A stretch of 64,000 nucleotides of DNA from Polytrichum commune (Eukaryota > Streptophyta > Polytrichopsida > Polytrichales > Polytrichaceae), in assembly GCA_950295325.1 (NCBI GenBank), contig OX485809.1, positions 10,292,001-10,356,000 of the forward strand, in the 5' to 3' direction. Positions 44,115-56,500 of this stretch are shown in pieces; positions within the stretch are counted from its first letter, which is position 1, and every line of letters begins with the position of its first letter. Made by a program: the position numbers and the translations under genes. The notes beneath the pieces are model-generated. The model was not told the DNA's origin and did not search any database. It was given only the letters and a program-made list of their open reading frames with translations.

Positions 44115-46140
44115 TGCGAGGACGATGTAATTCTTACAGGACACCCATGAAATGGAATTGATTTTAAAGTCCAGGAAGCCCAAAGACTCGTGGGACTAGA
44201 AGTACACATCAACGTGGGGCCGAAAAAGCCAATTTCCCAAATCAACGGGAGATATCAACTAACATCAACAAGTTGATCCAGTTAGTAGAATCACTTGAGA
44301 TGCCTAATGCACATTCTGAAATAGGGAAAGAAAGAAGCCTATCTCTAATGAAGTTGTAGAGGGAACAAAGGGTGCCTCAATCTCATGTTGGAGGATTGTC
44401 CATCACCGGCCAGTTTCAATGGGGAAACTATAATTTGAGGTGCAGTAAGCACCAGCGAAAATGAACAATGCAAATGCCCATGTGACTGCAAGCCTCCTCT
44501 TTGTATGGAGCCAGCCTCTTTGGTATGTATGATTGATCTTCAAATATGGAAAAGAGAATTCTAGTCAAATTTTGCAATCCAAGTTCCCAACCATCTGCCA
44601 AAGCCTGGCTGCTTCTTCTTGCTAAAAGGTTTCAAGATCATTGCATGTCTTCAAGGATACGTTAATATTCTCCAGCTCAATCAATTCGACCAAAAAGTTA
44701 CTACAGCCTGTGTTGAATCCTTCTATAGCAAATAGAAACTGAGGTCTCGATGAGACATTTTTTTTTGGGGAGACTAGAACAGATGGGTCAGCTGATTGCT
44801 GTCAGTTCGTCTCTCTCTCCCCTCCTAATTGTCCACAACACAATTTGGCCAAGTTCCCACGATTCAACAAAATTTTGTGAAGATTCCCAGATTAGGAATG
44901 AAGGTGTGTATGAGCTTTATGTGGTCACTCTTCTTAACTGGACACCTATATTTGAGTGGTAAATGGCTAACCTTATAGTTAGGAATGGATACTAAACAGA
45001 CATGTTTTACGATGATATTGGACTATGTGCTCAACATATAGACACCATTCTAGGTTCAGTTTTGATCACAATTGGGAGGGTCTATGTGATCATTTAAAGA
45101 TAAAGACAATGTTCACTCTGGCCTCTTTGTAATTTTTGCATCTCAGCTCTGATTCCGAAACAACCCACGTGATTCGCAAATGCTAACCCGATGGGACTGC
45201 TGATCCGATACAACGGCCAAAAAGCTGGAAGTGCCCACAGGAGGCCCACATACCTTAGCTCCAAAACAGACATCATTGTTCCTTTACAAAAGCTACCTCA
45301 CTTAGCAAGTGCGGGATCCGGCAACAAACCTAAAACATAGATAAAAATTTATGGATTCTTTCTGGTATTTGAAGATGACTTCACTTGATCATGTAGTGCT
45401 AGTGACAATGTGGATGCAAATGCTTACATCGAAAGATGCCCCGGACCGAGTTTTTGTTAAGTGTCTGAAATCTTTTGTAGCTGTTAGCAATCAGGTCTCA
45501 AACAGGTCTAACTTACATCATTATTCCTTACATATCTCACATGTTAGCAAGTGGGGGACCCATCAACAAACTCAGAACATCGCTACAAATTTTATGGATT
45601 AGGCTTTCTGGAATTCGAAGATGCCGACTTCACTGATCATGTAGTGTTAGTGGCAATGTGGATTCAAATGCCTTACACCATAAGATGCTGAGGTTTCTTA
45701 CGAACTGTAAGATACCTTTTGTTTAAGATGGAATGTAAGGTACACTTTGGCAAAGGCCTACTGGTCACAAATTCTCCTTACATGTGGAAGGCTCTCAGTG
45801 GACGACCTTACTTTATGCTTTGTAAAATACTACCTTAAAATCATGTGTCCGTGACTAGGTCACTGTTCATCATATGTGCACTTCTGGCACTTAAGCTTCG
45901 CCGCAGGTAAGTTAAGCTTATGTTAAAAAGTAGTACGAATAGAGTATGTATTTATGTATGTGGGTGCTTTGAAGTTATATGATGCAAAGCTCATTCAAGT
46001 ATCAATGATAGTCACATGGAATACTGTACTGCTTGCAAGGGACTTCAGTTTTTCAACTCTCACATTGCACTTTCTTCAACTTGCCTCTCGCCACGGCCAA
46101 TTGATGTCAATCGAGTTTCCTAACCTATACCACGTTACTT
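44115..46140. repeat. Intergenic with a 240-bp tandem duplication
   Basis: About 45,295-45,450 and 45,535-45,690 are diverged tandem copies (TTATGGATT..TTTCTGG.ATT.GAAGATG and GATCATGTAGTG.TAGTG.CAATGTGGAT). No gene supported in this interval. Confidence 0.5.
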
Positions 46141-46184
46141 AGACCTAACTCTCATCGCAACCCCGCTCTCGCCAGCATTTGCAG
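46141..46184 (+). promoter_or_regulatory. Candidate 5' UTR exon end of the WD40 gene
   Basis: CATTTGCAG|GTACGTACTT offers a consensus-like donor 1.3 kb upstream of the first coding exon, whose acceptor (TTTACAG) lies 12 bp before the ATG. The start of this leader exon is not resolved. Confidence 0.3.
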
Positions 46185-46859
46185 GTACGTACTTCCTTCT
46201 TTTTTCTTACTTGCAGGAATTTAGGTTCTTGGAGTCGTCTCTTGTTGTTTCGGTTAGGTTTGGAGTTTGAGAGCATCTTGGCTTCGTGGAAGGCCATTTG
46301 TGGTCGAGGTATGTGTGTATGTATGTGAGCGAGGTTTTTGGGAGGTTTTGTGGGTTTTGGAGAAAATTGTTTTTGGGGGCTATGCTTGGAGGACAAATTA
46401 GGAGGTGGAATGTGGCATTTTGTTGTTAAAGGCGATACGATCGGGGCGAGTTGGAATTTTCCGGGCTGTGCGTATTCAACAAGTTTTTAGCGCTTGGGGT
46501 AGGTGAATTTATCTATGGTATTTGATGATGGTTTGAGGACTATGATCGGTGTGATTGGTGCAATGTGACCTCCCCTTGAGGTTTTGATTATTGGCGTGAC
46601 GTCCTTGTTGGGTCTAGATACTGATTGCGGGTTGTGAAAACGTTGGGTATTTTGTATTTGCATTATGTTACTGTGGCTTGGAAGACAGTCAAATACTCTT
46701 TTCTGTGACAGCTGAGCATTTGCATCCTTTTCCATGGTATGATGTGAAGATTTACACATATCCCAAGATTTTTCGTGTTCTTTGAAGTCCTTGTCAGGTT
46801 GTGATTTCCTGTGACATGTGTCGGGGAGGTTTTGTTCACGGTAGATTTAAAGGGTTTAC

Positions 46860-47475
46860 ATTTTTGAATTCATTCCTTCATAGCTATTATCTTAAAGCAA
46901 TGTTACATAAACATGAGTGAGGATCGATCAAAGGAATAGGGCATTGTGCAAAAGAATGAGAAAGTTGGGTGGACACATGGACTACCATCAGTTGAGGGTC
47001 TTTTACCGTCAATGGCCACATCTTCCTACTATGCTCTGAAAGAGTGGAATGCCATTGAAATGGTTTACCTATACAGTCTTTTCGTAGTTATGAACAAAAT
47101 GGAACATCTTAAGTGAATATTTGAGTAGAGAGGGTCATAATTGGAGTCACATTGTTTGATAGGTTCAATGGTCCCATTGTTGAATTCACTCCTCCATAGC
47201 TATGCCCTTAAAGTACTGTTGCATAGACATGAGTGGGGTTTGATCGTAGGATTAGGACATTGTGCAAAAGAATAAAAAGAAATTTTGGGCGGACGCATGG
47301 ACTCAGTCGAGGGTCTTCTACCATCAGTGAATGGCCACATCTTGCTGTTACGATCTGAATGAGTGGGCAACAATGCCATTGAAATGGTTTACTTATACAG
47401 TCTTGTATTTACGAACAAAATGGACTTTTCTTAATTGAATATTTGAGTCGAGAGGGTCCTAATTGGAGTCTGCTG
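46860..47475. repeat. 300-bp tandem duplication upstream of the WD40 coding start
   Basis: About 46,860-47,155 and 47,165-47,475 align throughout (CATTGTGCAAAAGAAT, GCCATTGAAATGGTTTAC, TATACAGTCTT, GAATATTTGAGT.GAGAGGGT). It sits in the presumed leader intron, and its second copy ends at the exon carrying the start codon. Confidence 0.7.
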
Positions 47476-47513
47476 TTGTGAATACTGTCATATGTTTACA
47501 GGAAGTAGCTGCA

Positions 47514-50500
47514 ATGGATGGAGGACCATCAGCCGCACCCTCTCCAGAACTTGCTAAAAAGAAGCTCAGAGAGCGAAAGAATTATGCGGACCCAAATTTT
47601 GTGAATCGAGGAAAACCCGTGTCTGAGAAGTGGAAACCTGTTTGGATATGGCTACAGTCATTGAACCGCAAAGATGTTGTGGAGGCATCAGATGTCACTG
47701 CATGGCTAGCCAGAAACCCAGACTATTCTAAAGAGATTAAGCAACACCATAGCCATGGGGCATTGGTTCACTATGTTCAGAAATGCCACCAGAGGTTGAT
47801 TTTCGGCCGAAATTATAAAGGAGATGGCAAAAAGGTACACAATCTCAACAAGTTATGCAATCATGCTGTAATTTAGAGGACTTGCAAGGTGTGTGTATTC
47901 CGATGTACATCTATCCAGGTTTGCTTTCATCTGATGTAGTTCCCAATGATTAATTCTTCTACAGAGATTCTAACAGAACTATCGTCCTCATTAAGACTTA
48001 TGTTGTGCTTTTTTTCCTCTTTGTGATCTGAAAAGCACTACTTTAGTGTGGATTTGTATCAAAAAAAGCTATGGCTGCTTTTGTAGGCCCAAAAAAAAAA
48101 TGCACATCAAAAGTGGACCCCCTTTAGAATATACCTGTTTATCTCTTGGGTTTCCTTTTAAAAACTCACATCTTGTATCCTGGTATTGAAATCTTGAAGT
48201 ATGCTATCATTTTGTAAGGAACATTCCTCATCACTAGGAAGCTCAGTAATGGTGTTGTTGTTTTGAGCCTTGGAATTCTTTTGCTTATGACACTTAGATT
48301 CGCCAAGCTCCTGCTGACCCTAAACCTGCGGAACATCATATTACGAATGAACTGCGCCTTCCAAATGGACGATTCGGCTCGAAGGCTAGTACAGGCGCTT
48401 CTGAAGACGGACATGTTGATGTTTATGAGCTACAATGGAGCCCACAACTGGTCCAAAGCCTTACTTCGCCATCAATAAAAATCTCTGATCCTGGAGAAGG
48501 TGACTCACTGGTTTTTTTTCATTCCTCCACTTTACTTTTCGTTATTTACTTCTTCATTTGAGCAGTGTTCATAAAATGTCTTGGCTATGTTGCATTTGTG
48601 GAATATATATTAGAGTTACCCTCTAACTGAACATGACTCTTGGTCGGGAGTTGGTTGTTCTGTATACAAGGCCTTCCATGTTTGGCAAGTTTTCGGTGCA
48701 TGCTTGGAGGTAGTAATGTGGAGGTTTGCACAAGAACATTCTGTAATGTATCATTGAAGGTCAAACTCATTTTGGCATGCTTAGAGGTGCTGAAATGAGT
48801 TTGGCTCTCAATGAACCGAACATGCTAACTTGATAAGCCACTTTCTCAACAAGTTGACTATGGCATTCGGTTTTAGAACTCTGAATTTGCAAGCATGAAA
48901 TGAAGACAAGGAGAGATTTTAAAAAGGAGGCGCTAAACAAATGCTTTGTTGCTTGTGATAGCTTTCCTTGTGCTATGTCTCTAGAGCAGGCTAATACAGA
49001 ATATAGGTCTTACACAATTTTAGCTGGACATTAATGATTGCTGACGTGTAATCACTTATCAATTGTCTTGATGCATATAATTTAGGTGAGGCCAGTGTAT
49101 CCAATGCACAATTGTGGAGGGAACACTGGCAATTCCTTCTGGATGGCAAGAAACCTGGTACAAAGGTGCGAGAAAGACCATGCTCAAATATATACAAGTT
49201 TCTAACCAGTAGTATTGAGTGGACATGTTAGTCACTTGTTGTTTGACTTCCTATTAAGATGTTTTTCGAGGATGACCTAGATGGGACCTCTCAAAGACAT
49301 AAGACTCATCTAAGAAGAGCTGGGGCTGAATGTGTAATCATGTGTCCTAATCATTTTCTAGGCGGCAGATTTATTTACAGACTCATTGCTGCATCTTGAA
49401 TTGTTTATGGTTTTTACCCAGGTGGAGCCTGGCGTAGAGGTGAAGGTTGAGAAACCTCAAGGAGCCAGTCCATATCCAAAAAGAAACAAGCGACCACGTT
49501 CTTGGTATAGTCCAGGTAAGAGGCCATTTTTGGACCAAGTAATTCTGTAGTTGAGGAGGATCTGATTTGAGAAACTGATTTGCAGTTGTGGAATTTGAGG
49601 TATGGATGTGAACCATGATAATAGTGCTATCCATTAACACAGTGGGACCTTTGGTCTGGAGTTGGACCCCTATGATTTTCCATCGGTTGTTTTGCATACA
49701 ATATTAATAATTTCTTACCATTTGTCGTGCATGCTCAGAGGTAGTGTGTCAATTAAAATATAGAGCAACCCATTTTGGTTCATTTGAGGGCCGAATTCAC
49801 GTTAGCACCTCTCAGCATGCCCAAATAAGTTTTGACCCTCAATGAACCGTTATAGAATGTTATTTGTTCAAACCTCCTCAATAACTTCAAGCACACACCA
49901 AAAAATTACCAAACATGGATGGTCTTTTATGCATAACAACCAACTCCCAACCATAAATCTTGTTGAGTTAGAGGATGACTCTAATGGGTTATGGCCAGAG
50001 TTTAAAGGAGGTGCTGCGTCCACTTGGCTTAAGATTGATAAAAAACTATTTCACCTGGCTTTTTTGAAGACAATATATTTTCCCAAGAGGTTTTGACTGT
50101 TTGACATGTGGTCTTGGTGTGTCTAGAACGTCCAGACAAGCTGGCCGGCATGGAAACGGGAAAAGAGTCAAGTCCAGAGGCCCAAATGGATAAAATGGAT
50201 ACACTCACCAAATTTGAACTGTGGGTTCTCGCATTTTACCTGCAACAGAGAAAGCATGTACCATGCAACTGCATATCGCCAGTTCTGCTGAAATCCATAG
50301 AATTTTTATGGAACACTTATGAATCACTTTGAGAATCTGATGCTTTTCACTTACTCTGTGCATTTGGCTGTCTATGTGAAAATGCAATTATTGACATGAC
50401 AATGTAGGCACAATGTAGGACCAAGTTTGATGATATTTTTGTTGTGTTAAGACACTTTGTGTGTGTAAGCTGTTCAAACTAGTAACATAGTCCAGTATTA

Positions 50501-53500
50501 CTTGAGCAATATCGCTTCCTACTTCTGGCCCAACCTCTTATTTCGTGTTACCAGATTCACCCAATTGTAGCTGTCTACTCTGGTTAGGGAAATTGAGAAA
50601 CTAATTCGGAATTCAACATTTCATGCAGATATTAGAGTCATCCTTAAATTCAACAGGACTTTTAGTTGGTAGTGTTTGTTTTGCATACAACACTTTCCAT
50701 GTTTAGTAAGTTTTTGGTGCATGCTTAGAGTCGATGTGGGCGTTTGAAAGGAGACCATTCTTTATTGGTTTGTTGAGGGCCAAAGTCATTTTATCACCTT
50801 TTGGCATGCCAAAATGAGTTTATCCTGTCAATGAACCAATATGGAATGTGCTTTGTTCAAAATCTCCACACCCACTCCAAGCATGCACTGCAAACTTACC
50901 AAACATGGAAAGTGTCTTATGCAAGACAACCAACTCAAAGCATAAGTCATGTTGAATCAAAGGATAACTCTAATCACAATAGTGTATACACTGAGTTCAT
51001 AAATGACAGAGTTTCCTGGTTGTGGTTCAGGATACTAAATCTAGAAATGCGCTTAAAGGAGACATTGTCAAGATGTAAAGGTCAGACACACGAAACCTAT
51101 ACATTGAGTAAGACAGAGAAGCAGAAACAATCTGGTACCCGAAATTGGAGACATGGCATTACTGGGAAAAATAGTCGTGGAGGTTCAGATACATCTTTGA
51201 TTGCTTGGGCTTTTTCAGAGGCTTCCATAGGTATCACCAGGAACTCAGATTCCCAACCTGAAGTTCACTTTCCTCATTTTATATTTTTGCATTGAGGCGA
51301 AATTATTTGCTAGTGTATGACGTTTTTTCAATGCTCAAATTTTTTAACAGGTTAATTTTGCCTCTGGAAATATGTGATGGCAGATTTTTCTGCAGGAAGT
51401 GAGCATGTGTTACCAAGTGTGGTAGAATCTTTGATGGAGCGGGAACAAGGTGCTAATTCAGGAACAGTTGCATATCGACCTAGAGAGGTTGGAAAGCGTG
51501 GGAAGAGGTGGATCAGTGTCCTCAACGGTAGGTGGGATAAAATTATGACCTCTTTGGCTAATTTCATGGCTTTCGTCTGTTGGATAAAAACTGGTCCAGG
51601 TGGGATTGATTTGGAACTACTTCACCTGGTAACACATATGTCATCAACTTGTGATATTTTACAGGCTACCTCTTGAGATGGTAAATTCTTTGGCTGTTTT
51701 CAGATTTTATGTGGACTTCGTTCACACAGATGAGGAGCTATTTGTTTCGTCTACAATTAAGTGCCCTTGAATCCAGTGATTTTACACTGAATTGTCTAAG
51801 TATCAGTATGTTTCCCGCAGGTTGGGACTCACTTGAGAAGCAGAGGTTAGGGCCATCAAATTGGCTGCAAAAGCGGGCATTTTCTTCATGGATGCCAAGC
51901 TGGTGTGCTTACACTTCCAGCAGTGCTATAGCGCAACCCTTAGGCAGCGCTCGAATGGATGTGAGAATCTAGTGTCCTCCTTCCGTTTGATTGCATAGTA
52001 ACCTTTAAAAGAACACTCAAAGGCTCTGAAATACCACTAGAATTGTGCTGCTTCAAGCTTTATAGAAGTCGTGTCAAGGATCTTGTCATTACTTTCTTCA
52101 TGTTTGCCATGCTTTCCAGTATTTCTTTTATTTCTACTCTTAAAACCTCCCTATTCCTTGCCTTTCTTTTTCTTTTCCTTAGAGCGGTGCTCTCTTTGCC
52201 ACTTGAGAGTGACACTTCTGGTGAAGCTAGTACTTACTGAAAGAAATCATTTGATGATTGTTGAATGACTGAAGTGGTGAAGTTATATATGGTGAACTGT
52301 GTAAATTGTGGAATCAGCAAGGGATCCAGAAGGTGCTTGATGTGAGATTTCATCCAGGTGGAGATCCGCTCTTGGTCGTCAGCTGCAATGAGGTCTGTCA
52401 TTTGTCAACGAATTAATTATGAACACAATTTTCGCAGAGATATATATTTTCTCAGCTCTTAATACTGGCATTTAATGCATTTTTGTGGGAAGATTGACTT
52501 GCTTTCAATAGATTTTCTTATTCCACACAATCTTGACTATATACATATATTTGCACTGACTTTCTCTATTATCACATGGACTTAAAATCTGTCTGTTGTC
52601 CATGGCAGCCTCCCCATGAGTTATTGCTATACAATCTCGAAAGTGGGCGAGTAAAAGAGTTAATTGGGCATAACACCCAGGTTGCTTCCCTACTTTCACT
52701 TAAATGTAACTGACGTTCCATGAAGGGATTTGTTGATGCATTCATCAGTTGGCTATCATCTCATGTGGAGACAATTGACATTGTAAGTAACTGAGATTAT
52801 ATGAAGAAAATTGTTGCTGCAGTCCATATTTGGCTATTGTCTCATCTGGAGACAATCGACCAACAATGTCAAAATACTGGATGTTTGGCTGGTGTGAGTA
52901 GTGAATAGTGTTGGAGTCAGCTTCATGGATGTTTGTTCATGTGTGTTTCAGATCCAGGCAGTTGAATTTGCATTAGGAGGAGAAAGGGTTGTCTCATGCG
53001 CTAGCAATATAGTCAAGGTAAGCTTGTACAGAGGGGACCACTAGTTTCAACATAACATTTGTCATGTGAGATGGCTTATATGATACTTAATGGTGGACCC
53101 TCTTAGGCATTTCATTTGTGCTTATGAATGGACATTTATCTAGGAGATTCCTTTTTGAGATTGGACTTGTATTTCTGACCAGTATAATACATCCTGGCTT
53201 GTAGGTCTGGGAGTCCACCACAGGAGCCTGCTTACACACTTTGGGGCCTGGATCAGAGGATGGCATTGCTGGACATATAAAGAAAATCAGTGCACTGACT
53301 GTCAACGCACTTCAACCCTGTGAGCATGAAAAATTTATGATCTGCCATATGTTACCAAATGGCCTTGTGTATGTTGGAGGTTCTGAGAAATTTCTTGCTG
53401 GGGTGGAGTGTTTTGTCATTTTTGTCAAGTACACTAAATAGTCCTATTTGTGTGGGCCACGTTAATTTCGAGAACCCACGTTAATTTTCAGCTCATGCCA

Positions 53501-56500
53501 AATTTCTAGTTTGAAAATTAGTGTAGACCACATTAATTTTTTTTTAAAGGTGTTTGATATGGGTGATTGTTTTATTTTATGCTACTTTTGTCCTTGAACT
53601 AATGCTCAGGGTGTTGGTTGGAAGTCTCCAGGAAGACTTGGGCAAGACCCAGGGTCTTTGGCCCACATTCTTTCCACTCTGCTCAGAAAATTTGTGTGGC
53701 CCGCATCAATTATATCTACATAAATGTTCCACCTTCACTAATAGAACTGTTTAGTGTAACTGAATGCTGTCTTCCATGGTTCTTGGAAATTTAATAAAAT
53801 GAGGGGTCTGTGCTGGTAGGTCTTGCTGCAACAAGTGGAGGTGAGGGGGATAATCAGCTCCTCCTTTGGAATGTCTCAAATGGAGAACTAGCTTCTGATC
53901 TCAATGCTGGCTACAGGTTGTTGTCTAATGTGATAAAGTTTGGTCTTTAAGACTCTACATTGCAAGTTGCTGTGTTGGCTTTCAAGTTCTTCGGAAGTCT
54001 TGTGCAATCAAATATCATTTCTCCCTCGATAATATTTATAACTCTTAACCCTTAAAGGTCCGAGAGGCCCATTTGGCCCTCAAGATGTCATATGAAGGGG
54101 TTTAAGATTGCTGTCTTTAGTCAAAAGTGTAAATAATAACCCTGTCTAAAATTAGTCCATCTATCTGCTGAGTATACATATAGGCATATTGCAATCTAGG
54201 GAGATTTTAGCTCATATGATTGACCTAGACTCAGTTACATATCATGTATTCGAATCACTGTTGTCGCATATGACTCTATTTCCACTTTCTTTTTTTAGTA
54301 GGATCTTCTAAATATGAATTAAAGACCATAAACCAAATGGAATCCTATTTTAATACATACTGAGGGTTTGTACAGATGGTCACGTATCTTGTATAAACAT
54401 ATTCTTGGGTCTTCAAGGGTTAAATGCTCACCTTCTGCCATTGAAAACATAAATCATCTGGATGAGATATAGTGTGCAATATAGTATATACAAAGGTTAC
54501 TGACCAAATTCTTGCCTCATCCTTCCTGTGGCAAATGCATCAATTAACAGGCGGGAGCAGGCAGACCTCCTATCCATGGATGCATTGAAGTTCTGCAATG
54601 AAAGATATCTCATTTGTGGAAGTGACTCACCAGGTGGTAAACCAGCTATTGTGCAAATCTGGGACATTGATGCCCTGGCTAACATTACAACCTTCCCTGC
54701 ACACGAAACTGTACGGAATATGCCACTCATTGTAGTCACCTCAAAAGTCATCCAAGTTTGTGTCTGTGCATTAGTATTTGATTAATCTGACAACTTTCAA
54801 TGTTATGTTAAATTTCTGTCATGGAAGTTCTGACTACCTTTGTATAGCCTGATCACAAAGAATGGGTTGCAGTATATCACATGTCTGGAGACCAATGCTT
54901 CTGGATCCACTATAATCACAGGTAGTCATGCATTGCTCACACTAATGTTGTCAGAGATTAGAATGTGTTGTACTTCATAGATTGAGGTTTGTGACATAAT
55001 AGATTGTAGACACAGGGTGCTGTGATGGGCTCTAGTGCAGTTTATTTGCAGTCCAAGTGAATCACAAGTATTTCCAGAAAACTAGGTCAGCCTCAGGGCC
55101 ATTCATGGCCAACCAAAGCACTGAATATCAACTGGTGGAGGTGGAGGAAGGAATATTTTATTTTTAAAATATGTCAACCTCTTGTTGTCTAGAGGTTCAC
55201 TTCAAGTAGGCTAGCTAATGTGTATCATGCTAGTTTTGTATATACAGTGATTGATATAAAAGATACACACCCCCAAGAACTAGTTATATTTTATATCAAT
55301 CACTGTATATACAAAATCACCTGTAAGTACTTATCTCTTATTCTGACTAATGCTGGCTGTGAAACAGGGGCTGGGGATGGGAGTGTTAACTTGTTTGATT
55401 TGCGAAGTGGTGGGAGCATTGTGCGATTGCCACTAAGTTCCACATGGGAGGTGATTCCATTCTTAACTCTTGAATTCTTGTTCATGCTATGTGAGATGCA
55501 TATTTTAAATTTGATATGAATAATGTCTTCAGTGAGGTGACCTGTATCAATCCACAAATTTTGTAACTTGACTTCCTCTAAGTATGAATGATGTGTTGTG
55601 GCAGGTGACATCAGTCTCATTTAGTGGATGCAACACTTATTTTCAAGCCTCCTGCACTGCAAATTGCACCTTTGTCTGGGACACGCGCATGATGCCCTTG
55701 GTGACAGGACCTAGATCTGTGCAAAGTCCTCCACCATTAGCACATGACAAATCTTTCCGAGCTCTTCATCACCTTAGCCATGGCGATCCCATGCCTACAT
55801 CAGAGAATTCATTCCAAGTGCCAGGGTATGTTGAAAATGATATGTAATCCATAAGTCTATCTTGTTGGCATAAATCCTGTGATTTGCTTTGCTTGGTATC
55901 TTGTGTTGCTGGAGAGCTGATGACCTTAAACATCTTCTTTCCTCGTGACAACTGTGTTGATGTGAGCAACCTATTATATGGCTGAGAATAGAATTGAAGC
56001 TCAGTATTCATTTTAGTGCATATTTTCGAAAGTAACGTATCAGATATTTAAAATTCATGGTCTCTTCTTTTCAAACAGTCGTACTGAATCTTCATTTGAG
56101 CCTAATGTTTCTCAAAATTCTAGGTATGTGGACATTGGAGATCAAGGTGTTAATGATGCACGGTGGTTTCAAGATGAAGCTATTCTTGTGACTGCAAGTG
56201 GGACTGGAAGGTGGGGGGGCACATGTATTTGGGAATTCTTGAGTTTCCAAATTGTGAAGTTGTACCATGTTGCAGATGCTTGTTGTACATGAAATTGTCT
56301 GTTAGGTTTATGTCTTCTTGTGTCATCCTTCTTGTTGCCATGGAACGAACAAACAAAGCTGATGAGCTGCATTTTGTGCAGTCTAACCATGTGGGATCCT
56401 ACCCTGGGACAGCCATGTGTGCAACATGTTCATAGCCATTCTCGGTGTATAAATACGGTTTGTATTTTCATCAATCCTTTTGGGAGTTTGTGTGCCTATA

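Noticed and set aside
52071-52268. Open frame LFLRAVLSLPLESDTSGE as an exon of the WD40 gene
   Set aside because: No join to exons 8 and 9 keeps the frame, whereas exon 8 joins exon 9 directly in phase 0.
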